55,975 bases of DNA. It comes from Gammaproteobacteria bacterium. GTDB taxonomy: Bacteria > Pseudomonadota > Gammaproteobacteria > Pseudomonadales > Azotimanducaceae. Shown in pieces: positions 36,549 through 45,978 of the stretch. The number at the start of each line of letters is the position of its first letter. Within the stretch, counting starts at the first letter, position 1. The notes beneath the pieces were generated by a model. It ran no database searches. It was not told the origin of the DNA and saw only the letters and a program-made list of their open reading frames with translations. Location: positions 1 to 55,975 of the forward strand of contig JAFIFJ010000149.1 of the NCBI GenBank assembly GCA_020832085.1, read 5' to 3'. The position numbers and the translations under genes are program-made.

Positions 36549-39500
36549 TTACTGCGAGCCGCTGGCCTTGTTGCCTTCCCGAGCACCCTCTTCGGCTGCG
36601 TCGCTGGGGTCGGTCGTTGCTTCAGCGGGATCCTGGGTCTCGCCATCGAGGGGCAGCGAAGCCTGCTGCTCTGATCCTCCCCGGCGCTGACGTGGATCAT
36701 TGGCCGCCCGCGGTGCCGATGCGATGGCCTGGGGATCCACCGCCATGGGTTCGGCGGTCACGGCAGGCTTGACGATCCGCGGGGGCGGGGCGTCCTCGAT
36801 GACGACCCGCTGCGGCTCCTTCACCGCTCGATTGCGCGGGTCGTTGGCAGCCCGCTGACCGTCGCTGGCAGCCACTGCCGGGATCTCCGTGGTGACGTCT
36901 GCCGGCTCAGGCTCTGGCTGTTTCGGAGCCTCGCTGGTGGCCGTTTCCCTGGTGGCCTCGGGAGCCGTTTCGGACTCCTCTGGCGCGTCCGCCGCAGCCG
37001 CCAAAGGCTCAGCCGTGGCTGTGGGTTCCGGCACCTGGGGAGGCTCGGCATCGCTGGCTGCTGCCGTCGAAGCCTTCTCCGGGTCCGGGACGGCAGCCTC
37101 GGCAGTGGAATCGGCCACCACAGGGCTGTCGGCAGGGCTCACGTCGTCAGCAGGCACAGACGATTCCGCAGCGGATTCCTCCTGGGTGTCTGCGGCAGCG
37201 GGTGCGGACCAGGAGCTCGCGCCGTCGCGGCGCATGGTGGCGTCTTCGTCACCGATCTCCTCCTGGGCCTTGGCAACGACCACCTCTGTGTCCGCTGCAG
37301 GGCCTGAGGGCGTTGCCGCCGGCGCCGCAGCGGTGGTGGCAGGATCAGGCTCGGCAGCAATCTCCGAGCGGTCCCGCCGCGGTCGGCGTCGGGTGTTAGG
37401 AGGTGGCGTATGGGCCTCTGCAGGCGGTGCACTCACGAGGCCTGCTGCGACATTGCCGTTGACGTCTCCGACCCGAACATGATCGTCATCGCTTGGGTCA
37501 TCGCTGGGGCCTTCGACCTCAGGCGCGCTGCTTTCGTCACGGCTCACCGTATCGGCGTCGCGCTCGTTGCCGGTCTCGTTTTGAGGCCGGCGACGACGGC
37601 GGCCACGTCCACGGCCGCCACTGCGCTCTGCGCCGTCGCTGTCTTCGCTGCTGTCGCTGTCCGTGTGGGCCGGGTCGTCGCTGTCGCCGTCGACGTTCTC
37701 CTGGTCGAGGGATGTTTCATCGCGGTTGCCGGCTTCCGTGCCATCGGCATCGCCGCTGCGACGACGGCGGCCACGGCCGCCGCGGCGGCGACGGCGCTTG
37801 CGGGTGCCTTCCTCGGTGCTGTCACTTCCGCCCTGGCCATCGGCGGTCTCCGGGCCACGGCTGACCTGGACTGCATCGGCCTCGGTGGTCGACGTCTCGA
37901 GTTCGACTTCCGCGCCCTCAGCGCGGGTGTCGGCGCCACTGCGGCGGCGTCCCCGTCTTGGCCGCCGTTCGCCGCTGTCGTCCTGGGGTCCGGCCCCGGA
38001 TGGCTCTGCACCCCGCCGGCGCCGACCGCGCCCTTCGTCCTGACCTGCCCCTGAGGTGCTGGCCTCGCGATCCTGGTCACTGCGGCTCGGGTCACCCCGG
38101 CCCCGGTCACCCCGGCCACGACGCTGACGGCCATCGCCGCGGCCACGACCGTCCCGGCGCCCGCGGTTCTGGTCACGGTCTTCGCCTGAAGATCGGCTGG
38201 TGGTGGCCTCACTGCCCGCGGTCTTTGCGGGTTGGCTGCCGGTGGTCTCGCTGGCATCGCCGCCGCCGAACAGCATGCGGGTGATACGGCTCAAGAAGCC
38301 GGTTGCGGCCGGTGCTGCCTTGACGGCTGCCGGCTGTGCTGGCGCTGGTGGCGCTTCGGGTGCCGCTGGCGGAGCAGGAGAGCGAGGCGCCACGGTCTTC
38401 ACTGCGGCTTCCCGCACAGGGGGCGGAGGTGCGGCTTCGAAGGTGGCCTCGAGTTCGGCCTGCTCGGTCACCGCCTCGACGATCTCGTGGGTGGGGGCAT
38501 CGTCTTCGGCGAGCTGGTCATCGCGAATCCGCTGGACCTCGAAATGGGGCGTTTCCAGATTGGGATTCGGGACGATGATGAGGCGCACCTTGGAGCGTTG
38601 CTCGATGGCGGTCAGATCAGAGCGTTTTTCATTGAGCAGGAAGGAGGCGATGTTCACCGGAACCATCGCGCGCACGGCGGCGCTGCGATCCTTGAGGGAC
38701 TCTTCCTCGAGCAGGCGCAGGATGGACAGCGCCAGCGAGCGGACGTCCCGGATGGCGCCCTGACCGCTGCAGCGAGGACAGACGATGGAGGTGGTTTCCT
38801 CCAGCGAAGGCCGCAGGCGTTGGCGGGACATCTCCATCAGGCCGAAGCGCGAGATGCGGCCGACCTGGACCCGGGCGCGATCGGCTTCGAGAGCTTCGCG
38901 CATGCGGTTTTCGACTTCACGCTGATTCTTGTTCGACATCATGTCGATGAAGTCGATGACGATCAGACCACCCATGTCCCGCAGCCGCAGCTGACGGGCG
39001 ATCTCGTCGGCGGCTTCGAGATTGGTGTTGAGCGCGGTCTCCTCGATGTCCGCCCCGCGCGTGGCACGGGCGGAGTTGATGTCGATGGACACCAGAGCCT
39101 CGGTGGGATCGATGACGATGGAGCCCCCGGAGGGCAGCTTCACCTCGCGCTGGAACGCGGACTCGATCTGACTCTCGATCTGGTAGCGGTTGAACAGGGG
39201 CACCGGATCGTCGTAGCGACGAATGCGGTCGCGGTAGCTCGGCATCACCTGCTCGATGAACTCGATGGCCTGGGCGTGGGCCTCGTCGGTGTCGATGAGG
39301 ACTTCGCTGACGTCCTTGCGCAGGTAGTCACGAATGGCCCGCAGGATGACGTTGTTTTCCTGATAGATCAGGAACGGCGCCTTCTGCTCGTCGGAAGCTC
39401 GGCGAATGGCGTCCCAGACCTGCAGCAGGTAGTCGAGATCCCACTGCAGCTCCTCGGCGCTGCGGCCGACACCGGCGGTACGGACGATGACACCCATGCC

Positions 39501-39989
39501 GTCAGGAATCTGCAGGGCGGAGAGCGCCTCGCGCAGCTGATCACGCTCCTCGCCCTCGATGCGCCGGGAGATGCCGCCGGCGCGCGGGTTGTTGGGCATC
39601 AGGACCATGTAGCGGCCTGCCAGCGAGATGAAGCTGGTGAGCGCCGCGCCCTTGTTGCCTCTCTCCTCCTTGTCCACCTGGACGATGATTTCCTGGCCTT
39701 CCTTCACCACCTCGGCGATGTTGACCTTGCCCTGCAGTTCGGAAGGCTTGCGGCTGAAGTACTCCGGCGCGATCTCCTTCAAGGGCAGAAAGCCGTGGCG
39801 GTCGGCGCCGAAATCGACGAAGGCCGCTTCGAGACTGGGCTCGACGCGGGTGATGCGGGCTTTATAGATGCTGGACTTCTTCTGTTCGCGGGCACGGGAT
39901 TCGATGTCGAGATCGAAGAGTTTCTGACCATCGACAAGCGCAACCCGGAGTTCTTCCGATTGGGTCGCATTGATGAGCATGCGTTTCAT
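36549..39989 (-). CDS. rne: Ribonuclease E
   Basis: Endonuclease that starts mRNA decay and processes rRNA and tRNA; scaffold of the degradosome at the inner membrane. The product has 1146 residues from ATG 39989 ([22 protein letters not shown]). The N-terminal half has the S1 domain, the 5'-sensor, the catalytic aspartates in [12 protein letters not shown] (about 303) and IVIDFIDMM (about 346), and the Zn-link CPRCSGQG. The C-terminal half is low in complexity, with arginine-rich ([15 protein letters not shown]) and acidic stretches, then a Pro/Glu/Ala-rich region and a short end motif similar to RAANDPR repeats. An upstream frame start at 40022 is rejected in favour of the family start. Confidence 0.97.
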   Translation of the reverse strand: MKRMLINATQSEELRVALVDGQKLFDLDIESRAREQKKSSIYKARITRVEPSLEAAFVDFGADRHGFLPLKEIAPEYFSRKPSELQGKVNIAEVVKEGQEIIVQVDKEERGNKGAALTSFISLAGRYMVLMPNNPRAGGISRRIEGEERDQLREALSALQIPDGMGVIVRTAGVGRSAEELQWDLDYLLQVWDAIRRASDEQKAPFLIYQENNVILRAIRDYLRKDVSEVLIDTDEAHAQAIEFIEQVMPSYRDRIRRYDDPVPLFNRYQIESQIESAFQREVKLPSGGSIVIDPTEALVSIDINSARATRGADIEETALNTNLEAADEIARQLRLRDMGGLIVIDFIDMMSNKNQREVENRMREALEADRARVQVGRISRFGLMEMSRQRLRPSLEETTSIVCPRCSGQGAIRDVRSLALSILRLLEEESLKDRSAAVRAMVPVNIASFLLNEKRSDLTAIEQRSKVRLIIVPNPNLETPHFEVQRIRDDQLAEDDAPTHEIVEAVTEQAELEATFEAAPPPPVREAAVKTVAPRSPAPPAAPEAPPAPAQPAAVKAAPAATGFLSRITRMLFGGGDASETTGSQPAKTAGSEATTSRSSGEDRDQNRGRRDGRGRGDGRQRRGRGDRGRGDPSRSDQDREASTSGAGQDEGRGRRRRGAEPSGAGPQDDSGERRPRRGRRRSGADTRAEGAEVELETSTTEADAVQVSRGPETADGQGGSDSTEEGTRKRRRRRGGRGRRRRSGDADGTEAGNRDETSLDQENVDGDSDDPAHTDSDSSEDSDGAERSGGRGRGRRRRRPQNETGNERDADTVSRDESSAPEVEGPSDDPSDDDHVRVGDVNGNVAAGLVSAPPAEAHTPPPNTRRRPRRDRSEIAAEPDPATTAAAPAATPSGPAADTEVVVAKAQEEIGDEDATMRRDGASSWSAPAAADTQEESAAESSVPADDVSPADSPVVADSTAEAAVPDPEKASTAAASDAEPPQVPEPTATAEPLAAAADAPEESETAPEATRETATSEAPKQPEPEPADVTTEIPAVAASDGQRAANDPRNRAVKEPQRVVIEDAPPPRIVKPAVTAEPMAVDPQAIASAPRAANDPRQRRGGSEQQASLPLDGETQDPAEATTDPSDAAEEGAREGNKASGSQ

Positions 39990-40645
39990 TAATGGCACTC
40001 GCCTGGTGAGCGCGTGCAGCAAGCTGTGGCAGCTTGGATCAGGCCACCATCGGAAGCCGACCGGGGTCGGCTGTCTGACGGTGCGCGGAGGCTGACGGCG
40101 GCCAGGAGCCGCACGTCAGATCAGCATCGGAAATCGCCGCGCCCTGCAGGGCGGTGATGCCCGATGCATCGGTCCGGAATGCGGCGGTCGGCGCGGGCGC
40201 CGCTCGTCGAAATGCTCCTGGCAGCGATGACTGCCGAGGGCAGCTCCCGCAGGACACTGCGCCCTGCCGTCCCTGCGCTAACGCCCGACTGGCGTAACAA
40301 CTGGCAGGGCCGGGTGGGTTCCGGACGTCTTCCTACACGATCTTTTCTGCTGCCCGGAGAACGGGCGGCAGAACCTCTTCCTGTTCTTTGCATGCCGCAT
40401 GCCTGGTGCGACAACGCTCATGCTGTCGTCGGACAGGCGGGCGTGGCTCGCCTCGGCCTGTCACCCTGATTGAACATTTCGGTGCGCCCGCGGGAGTCGG
40501 CAGGATGGTCCATAAAGGGGTCCCGGCTGCTTCCGCAGCGCCCGGGCCAACGTTGCATCGGTCGCCTCTGCCGGCGGAAGATGTCCGCTCTGGGCTGGCG
40601 ATGAGAGCTGTCGGCCCGCCACCCGAGTGTAGCAGTTGTGCCCAA
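39990..40645. other. Long divergent leader region between rne and rluC
   Basis: 656 bases without a supported gene. It should hold the rne leader (minus strand) and the rluC promoter (plus strand). A nested hairpin is visible at 40262-40309: outer arms CCCTGCC/GGCAGGG and an inner stem ACGCC/GGCGT with a five-base loop. In E. coli the rne leader carries hairpins used for autoregulation, so a similar role is possible. No consensus promoter pair is clear. Confidence 0.5.
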
Positions 40646-41644
40646 GTGACTCAATCGAAAGGAAAAACGAAGTATCAGGGCGAATCCGGGGCCGGCGGCC
40701 ATGGTGTGCGCATCGTTCGCATCGATTCTGAAGGGGCCGGACAGCGGGTCGACAATCTCCTGCTGCGTGAGCTCAAGGGCGTTCCCCGCAGCCGCGTCTA
40801 CAGCATGTTGCGCAAGGGAGAAGTGCGCGTAAATGGCGGCCGCATCCGTGCCGGTCACCGCCTCGACGCCGGCGATGAAGTACGCCTGCCGCCCTGGCGC
40901 GGGCCGGAGGGTGGCGGGACACCGCCGGCGCCTTCCGCGTCCTTGACGGGACGGCTGCTGGCCGGAATTCTCCATGACGACGGCGACCTGCTGGTCATGG
41001 ACAAGCCGGCGGGGCTGGCGGTGCACGGTGGCAGCGGCATCCACGTGGGATTGGTGGAGGCGCTGCGCCAACTGCGCCCTGACTTCGCCAAGCTGGAACT
41101 CGTCCACCGCATCGACCGTGACACCTCCGGTGTGGTGCTGCTGGCGAAGCGCCGTTCGGTGCTGCGCGCGCTGCACCGGGTTCTGCGCGAGCGGCTGGCG
41201 CAGAAGCGGTATCTGGCTCTGGTGGAAGGCGAGTGGCCGACACATCTGCAGCAGCTCGACGCCCCGCTGGAGCGTTACCTGGCCGCCAACGGCGAACGCT
41301 TCGTCCGCGTATCCGCCGCCGGCAAGCCGTCGACGACCCGTGTGCGGGTGGTGCGACGGCTGGCTGCAGCCACCCTCGTCGAGGCCGCGCCGGAGACGGG
41401 CCGGACCCATCAGATCCGGGTTCATCTCGCAGCGGCAGGGCACCCCATTCTCGGCGACCCCAAGTACGCGGATTCAGCAGCCCTCGCCCGGCACGCCACG
41501 ATGGGGGTGACGCGCCTGTGTCTGCATGCGGCCGCCATCGAAGTACCGGACTGGAGCGGAGCAGGGGTGCCGCGCTCCTTCGAAGCGCCGCTGCCGGAGG
41601 ATATGGCATCCCTCATCGCAAGCCTGGCCGCAATGGGACAGTGA
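40646..41644 (+). CDS. rluC: 23S rRNA pseudouridine synthase, RluC-like
   Basis: Converts uridines in 23S rRNA to pseudouridine (955, 2504 and 2580 in E. coli). The chosen GTG start at 40646 gives 332 residues. An N-terminal S4 RNA-binding domain (QRVDNLLLRELKGVPRSRVYSMLRKGEVRVNG) is followed by the RluA-type catalytic domain with the catalytic aspartate in LVHRIDRDTSGVVLLAK, and by GRTHQIRVHLAAAGHPILGDPKY. The start is uncertain because no strong ribosome site is seen. The position divergent to rne is the standard one for rluC. Confidence 0.93.
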   Translation: MTQSKGKTKYQGESGAGGHGVRIVRIDSEGAGQRVDNLLLRELKGVPRSRVYSMLRKGEVRVNGGRIRAGHRLDAGDEVRLPPWRGPEGGGTPPAPSASLTGRLLAGILHDDGDLLVMDKPAGLAVHGGSGIHVGLVEALRQLRPDFAKLELVHRIDRDTSGVVLLAKRRSVLRALHRVLRERLAQKRYLALVEGEWPTHLQQLDAPLERYLAANGERFVRVSAAGKPSTTRVRVVRRLAAATLVEAAPETGRTHQIRVHLAAAGHPILGDPKYADSAALARHATMGVTRLCLHAAAIEVPDWSGAGVPRSFEAPLPEDMASLIASLAAMGQ

Positions 41645-41683
41645 GCGTTTAGAGCAACCGATGGTTGGATTGGGGGTTGCTTC

Positions 41684-41892
41684 GGGATCGGTATCGGTAT
41701 CGGTATCGAAATCGATCTGTTGATCTCCATAAGGTACGGGGCTTTATTTGGTGTCCAAGCGTCTTGTTTTCTCGATCCCGATAGCGAACCCGATCCCGAT
41801 AGCGAACCCGATCCCGATAGCGAACCCGATAGCGATCCCGATCCCGATCCCGATACCGATAGCGATCCCGATCCCGATACCGATAGCGATTT
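41684..41892. repeat. Hexamer repeat array 4, two blocks in opposite orientation
   Basis: A short block of GGTATC units (41684-41711) is separated by about 60 non-repeat bases from a long block of CGATCC, CGATAG, CGAACC and CGATAC units (41772-41892). The blocks are partly complementary. The first begins 40 bases after the rluC stop; the second ends 24 bases before the stop of the convergent maf gene. It is the largest and most mixed array in the window. Confidence 0.9.
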
Positions 41893-41915
41893 GGATGATC
41901 CGAGCGCATTGCGCA

Positions 41916-42494
41916 CTAGGGCAGGCGCACCCCGAAGTCCGCCAGCAGGTCCACCAGAGCCATGAGCGGCAGGCCGACGATGCTGTTGGGGTCGCGGCCG
42001 TGGAATGACTCGAACAGGACGATGCCGAAACCTTCAGCATAGAAGCTGCCAGCTGCGTCCAGGGGCTGCTCGACGGCCAGGTAGCGGCGGATGGCGGCGG
42101 CGTCGAGTTTACGGAATCTCACCTCGTGGCTGTCCACCACGGTGCGACGGCGTCCGCCGCGACAATCCACCACGCACAGTCCTGTGTGCAGCAGCAGTGA
42201 GCGTCCTGACAGCGCGGCTAGCTGAGCGGCGGCTGTCTCGATGTTGCGGGGTTTGCCCAGGGCCTCGCCGTCACGGTCGGCGACCTGGTCTGAGCCGATG
42301 ACGAACTGGGCAATGCCGGCGTGGCGGGCGGCCACGGCCTGAGCCTTGGCCTCGGCCAGCCGCGCGGCAAGGGCCTTGGGCGTCTCGCCGGCAAGAGGGG
42401 ATTCATCCACTTCCGGCGCTTCGACGGTGAACGGCAGCTGCAGGCGTTCGAGGAGGGCCCGCCGATAGGGTGAGGTGGAGGCCAGAATCAGCAT
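41916..42494 (-). CDS. Maf-type nucleoside triphosphate pyrophosphatase (YceF-like)
   Basis: House-cleaning pyrophosphatase of the Maf/Ham1 superfamily. The YceF subgroup acts on 7-methyl-GTP. The 192-residue product has LILASTSPYRRALLERL, the conserved VIGSDQVADRDGEALGKP, and GSFYAEGFGIVLFESFHGRDPNSIVGLPL, which carries the catalytic acidic residues. The E. coli yceF gene likewise sits next to yceD-rpmF, facing away from it. Confidence 0.92.
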   Translation of the reverse strand: MLILASTSPYRRALLERLQLPFTVEAPEVDESPLAGETPKALAARLAEAKAQAVAARHAGIAQFVIGSDQVADRDGEALGKPRNIETAAAQLAALSGRSLLLHTGLCVVDCRGGRRRTVVDSHEVRFRKLDAAAIRRYLAVEQPLDAAGSFYAEGFGIVLFESFHGRDPNSIVGLPLMALVDLLADFGVRLP

Positions 42495-42620
42495 GGGTCT
42501 GCCCGCTGCTGCGCCGGCAGCCTGCCGGCGGGTGCTGCGAGCTTGCGTCCGAGGTCGGTCATGGCTTTAAGTCGTTGATTCCCAATCGGACATGGACCCG
42601 TTCAAGGGCAGCAATAGGCT

Positions 42621-42649
42621 TTGACAGGGCAGGGGGGCATCCCTATGAT
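42621..42649 (+). promoter_or_regulatory. Sigma-70-type promoter for the yceD-rpmF-fab operon
   Basis: A consensus -35 TTGACA (42621-42626) and -10 TATGAT (42644-42649) are separated by 17 bases. Transcription would start near 42656, about 90 bases before yceD. It is the strongest promoter match upstream of the fatty-acid operon. Confidence 0.75.
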
Positions 42650-42748
42650 TGCGCGCCTGCCGCGACCCGGACCCTCGGCGTCTGCGCCTTCGGCCCTGGC
42701 GGGCCGGACTTTGACGCAGCGTGAGGCATCAGGGCAAGCGAGATCGTC

Positions 42749-43264
42749 ATGTCATTTTCGCCCTATCAGCTGGCGCGGGAACGCCGGGAACTGCAGCTCG
42801 AGGTCAGCCTCGCTGAGTTGCCGCGCTTCGCAGCCCTGCTGGCCGCTGATGGTGATGCCGTGGCGGTCACTGTTCGCTTCGAACGGGACGGACAGGGACG
42901 ATGCCGCATGCTCGGGCGCCTCGCGACCCGGCAGCGCATGCGCTGTGCGAACTGCCTGGAGGTGGAAGCGTTCGAGCTCGACGTGGACGTCGATGCCTGC
43001 ATCCTCTCTTCGGAGGAGGCCGCGAAGGACATGGTCGGCGAGGTCGATCCGTTGATCCTGGAGGGAAAAACGGCGTCGGCTGCAGAACTGTTCGAGGACG
43101 ATCTGTTGCTGGCCCTGCCGGAGCGGCCGTGCCGGGGGCGTGAGGATTGTCCCAATCGGCCGCCGGAAGTGGCAGAAGCACTGCCTGCCAGCGAGCGACG
43201 CAATCCGTTCGCTGCCCTGGCAGAGTTGAAAGAGGATGGGTCCCGCTCGCGGGATGGGTCCTGA
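42749..43264 (+). CDS. yceD: YceD/DUF177 family protein (large-subunit rRNA accumulation protein)
   Basis: A 171-residue protein of the DUF177 family, which in E. coli and plants is needed for normal 23S rRNA accumulation. The core motif RMRCANCLEVEAFELDVDVDACI contains the CxxC pair, and the family end LLLALPERPCRGREDCP carries two further cysteines. It is encoded directly before rpmF, the conserved arrangement in most bacteria. Confidence 0.92.
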   Translation: MSFSPYQLARERRELQLEVSLAELPRFAALLAADGDAVAVTVRFERDGQGRCRMLGRLATRQRMRCANCLEVEAFELDVDVDACILSSEEAAKDMVGEVDPLILEGKTASAAELFEDDLLLALPERPCRGREDCPNRPPEVAEALPASERRNPFAALAELKEDGSRSRDGS

Positions 43265-43430
43265 AAGGTTGACTGCCGCAGCGCAGGTCGTGGTGCACCC
43301 GACCGCGCGGCGACGGTCTTGCAGGTCGAACTGAAGCATGCCGGCCGGCCAATCATTGCGCAGGCAGGTCCGGTAACATTAGCCCAACGACAACCGATGC
43401 CATTGCCAGCATCGCCAGGAGACGCCAGCC

Positions 43431-43610
43431 ATGGCCGTGCAACAGAACAAGAAGACCCGGTCGCGTCGCGACATGCGCCGCTCCCACGACAGTCTGTCCG
43501 GTCCGACCCTGTCGGTGGACCCGACCACCGGTGAGACCCATCGCCGGCATCATGTGTCCGCCGATGGCTTCTATCGCGGTCGCAAGGTCGCTCCTGCCCA
43601 GGACGACTGA
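43431..43610 (+). CDS. rpmF: 50S ribosomal protein L32
   Basis: A 59-residue ribosomal protein starting [22 protein letters not shown], followed by [30 protein letters not shown], typical of proteobacterial L32 without zinc cysteines. It lies 166 bases after yceD and has AGGAG ten bases upstream. In most Gammaproteobacteria plsX and fabH follow; here fabD follows directly after a gap of 108 bases. Confidence 0.95.
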   Translation: MAVQQNKKTRSRRDMRRSHDSLSGPTLSVDPTTGETHRRHHVSADGFYRGRKVAPAQDD

Positions 43611-43718
43611 ATCCACCGCCGAGTTTCGGATCGAGAGGCGTGAACGTCCGTCAAAGCGGCGACGCGGGACCGTTTTCGAGCGATCAGAGCGTCTTGATGG
43701 TTGCGAGGGAGTAGGGCC

Positions 43719-44669
43719 ATGGGTAAGGCCACAGGGATGATGTTTCCCGGACAGGGCTCGCAGACCGTGGGTATGCTGGCCAATCTGGCTGCGGAGCATG
43801 GGGCCATCGGTACCACCTTTGCAGAAGCCTCCGCGGCGCTGGGCGATGACCTTTGGGCGCTGGTCCAGGGTGGTCCCGCCGAGGATCTCGACCGCACCGA
43901 GAACACCCAGCCTGCGCTGCTGACGGCCAGCGTCGCGCTTTGGCGCGCGTGGCTGGCCGCATCCGGCCCGATGCCCGCTGTCGCGGCCGGTCACAGCCTG
44001 GGCGAGTATTCGGCGCTGGTGGCCGCAGAGGCCATGAGCCTGGCGGATGCAGTGGTGCTGGTGCGGGAGCGCGGACGACTGATGCAGGATGCCGTGCCCG
44101 CGGGCAAGGGTGCCATGGCGGCCATCCTCGGGCTCGATGCGGAGCAGGTGGAACAGTGCTGCAGGCAGGCGGCTGAAGACGGCGTCGTGGCTCCGGCCAA
44201 CTACAATGCCCCCGGGCAGGTGGTCATTGCCGGGGATGCGGCCGCAGTGGAACGGGCCATCGTGGCTTGTAAGGGAGCGGGCGCCAAGCGTGCCATGGCC
44301 CTGTCGGTGAGCGTGCCCTCCCACTGCCAGCTCATGACGCCGGCAGCAGAGCGCTTCGCAGCGCAGCTGGAATCGGTGGCCATCGGCGAACCTAAATTCC
44401 CCATCATCCAGAACCTCGATGCCCAGGCGAGCACCGATGCCGACGGGATTCGCCGACGTCTGCTGGCGCAGCTGCATTCTCCGGTCCGCTGGACGGAAAG
44501 TGTCGCAGCCATGGGTGCACAGGGCGTGGGACTGCTCGTGGAGTGTGGTCCTGGCAAGGTGCTCTGTGGGCTGGTCAAACGTATCAACCGGGAAATCGAA
44601 GCTGTCGGTCTCGGCGACGCCGCGGGTTTTGCGGCCGCGCTGGAGAAGGCCAGGGAGGTCTCGGCGTGA
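43719..44669 (+). CDS. fabD: Malonyl-CoA:ACP transacylase
   Basis: Loads malonate onto acyl carrier protein in fatty acid synthesis. The product has 316 residues from ATG 43719 (GGGAG upstream; a start six codons earlier is less likely). The order is GMMFPGQGSQ, the nucleophile S93 in GHSLGEY, H202 in SVPSHCQLM and the C-terminal ECGPGKVLCGLVKRI. The stop overlaps the fabG start by GTGA. Confidence 0.96.
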   Translation: MGKATGMMFPGQGSQTVGMLANLAAEHGAIGTTFAEASAALGDDLWALVQGGPAEDLDRTENTQPALLTASVALWRAWLAASGPMPAVAAGHSLGEYSALVAAEAMSLADAVVLVRERGRLMQDAVPAGKGAMAAILGLDAEQVEQCCRQAAEDGVVAPANYNAPGQVVIAGDAAAVERAIVACKGAGAKRAMALSVSVPSHCQLMTPAAERFAAQLESVAIGEPKFPIIQNLDAQASTDADGIRRRLLAQLHSPVRWTESVAAMGAQGVGLLVECGPGKVLCGLVKRINREIEAVGLGDAAGFAAALEKAREVSA

Positions 44670-45397
44670 GTGAAGCCATCACGGCCCTGGTCACCGGGGC
44701 GAGCCGCGGGATTGGCGCAGCCATTGCCGATGCCCTGGTGGAGGCCGGTTACCGGGTGGCGGGTACGGCCACCTCCGAGGCCGGCGCCGCCGCCATTGGC
44801 AGCCGCCTCGGCAGTGCCGGTGCGGGATTCGTTCTCGATGTGGCCGATGACGTCTCGGTGGAGCAGGCCCATGCCGCCATCGTGGCGCAACTGGGGGATC
44901 CGCTGGTGCTGGTGAACAACGCCGGCGTGACCCGGGACAATCTGCTGCTGCGGATGAAGCCCGAGGAGTGGGACACCGTGGTCCAGACCAATGTGGGCGG
45001 CCTGTACCGGTTGTGCCGCCGCATGGTCCGGCCGATGATGAAGGCCAGATTCGGGCGCATCATCAGCTTGAGTTCGGTCATTGCTCGCATGGGTAATGCG
45101 GGGCAGACGAACTATGCGGCATCAAAGGGGGCCGTCGAGGCGTTCACCCGCTCCCTGGCCCAGGAGATCGGTTCCCGGGGCATCACGGTCAACGCGGTGG
45201 CGCCCGGGTTCATCGAGACGGAAATGACGGCTGCGATCCCCGAGGCCCAGCGCCATGCGCTGCTGGCCAATGTGGCGGTCGGACGGCTCGGCAGTGCAGC
45301 AGAGGTGGCGTCCGTGGTGCGCTTCCTCGCATCCGAAGGAGCCGGGTACATCACCGGTGAAACGATCCACGTGAATGGCGGTTTGTACTGCGCCTGA
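44666..45397 (+). CDS. fabG: 3-oxoacyl-ACP reductase
   Basis: NADPH-dependent reductase of the fatty acid elongation cycle; SDR family, 243 residues. The nucleotide motif ALVTGASRGIGAAIA, NNAGVTRDN, and the catalytic S137-Y150-K154 set (SSVIARMGNAGQTNYAASK) are visible, as is the end YITGETIHVNGGLYC. The GTG start has AGGGAGG upstream and overlaps fabD. Confidence 0.96.
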   Translation: MSEAITALVTGASRGIGAAIADALVEAGYRVAGTATSEAGAAAIGSRLGSAGAGFVLDVADDVSVEQAHAAIVAQLGDPLVLVNNAGVTRDNLLLRMKPEEWDTVVQTNVGGLYRLCRRMVRPMMKARFGRIISLSSVIARMGNAGQTNYAASKGAVEAFTRSLAQEIGSRGITVNAVAPGFIETEMTAAIPEAQRHALLANVAVGRLGSAAEVASVVRFLASEGAGYITGETIHVNGGLYCA

Positions 45398-45514
45398 AAG
45401 ACTCGTGTCGTCGACCTCCACGGAGGCGGCGCGGTTGCTTGCTGGTGCGGGAATCGTTCGCATACACTACGCGGCGCCTGAGGGCGCCCTCGAGATGACG
45501 GGAGTTAGGGTTCG

Positions 45515-45748
45515 ATGAGCAGCGTTGAAGAACGGGTCAAGAAACTGATCTGCGAGCAGCTCGGCGTGAAAGAAGACGACGTCAAAGACGACGCTTCCTT
45601 CGTCGAGGATCTGGGGGCCGACTCCCTCGATACCGTTGAACTGGTGATGGCGCTCGAGGAGGAATTCGAAACTGAGATTCCCGACGAGGAAGCCGAGAAA
45701 ATCACCACGGTGCGGGAAGCCATCGACTACGTCCTCGCCCATCAGTGA
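45515..45748 (+). CDS. acpP: Acyl carrier protein
   Basis: The 77-residue carrier of growing acyl chains. The phosphopantetheine attachment site is S37 in [18 protein letters not shown]. The protein is highly acidic as expected. The leader contains a hairpin, GGCGCC-TGA-GGGCGCC (about 45473-45488), just before the ribosome site. It is placed between fabG and fabF as usual. Confidence 0.98.
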   Translation: MSSVEERVKKLICEQLGVKEDDVKDDASFVEDLGADSLDTVELVMALEEEFETEIPDEEAEKITTVREAIDYVLAHQ

Positions 45749-45815
45749 GGTTCGAGCCGGGTCCTTCGATGCCACTGTTCGTCGGCCCGGCGACGGAGTC
45801 GCAACCCGCTCGAGG

Positions 45816-45858
45816 AAGCCGCATCTGCGTCCGCCCTGGCGTTCGCATCATGCGGCTT
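45816..45858 (+). terminator. Possible terminator or attenuator after acpP
   Basis: A 9-bp stem AAGCCGCAT/ATGCGGCTT encloses a 25-base loop and is followed by a short T-rich stretch. It lies between acpP and fabF and could reduce transcription into fabF, as the high level of ACP relative to FabF would require. The T run is weak. Confidence 0.45.
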
Positions 45859-45978
45859 TCTTGTGCTTGGCCTGTGCTTAAATGACGGCAGGCCGCGCGG
45901 CCCTGATCCGGCAACGGGGACGGCCCTGATACGCAATGCACCGTCGTGCCTCGGCGGTGGCAGCTCTGGAGGAAGCCG

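Noticed and set aside
36889..39992. Long plus-strand open frames across the rne gene
   Set aside because: They are antisense to RNase E, whose N-terminal half is strongly conserved and whose low-complexity C-terminal half produces long spurious frames.
41649..41965. Small proteins with Asp-Pro-Asp-Ser or Arg-Tyr-Arg-Asp repeats
   Set aside because: They are translations of the hexamer array in different frames and have no ribosome site or non-repeat domain.
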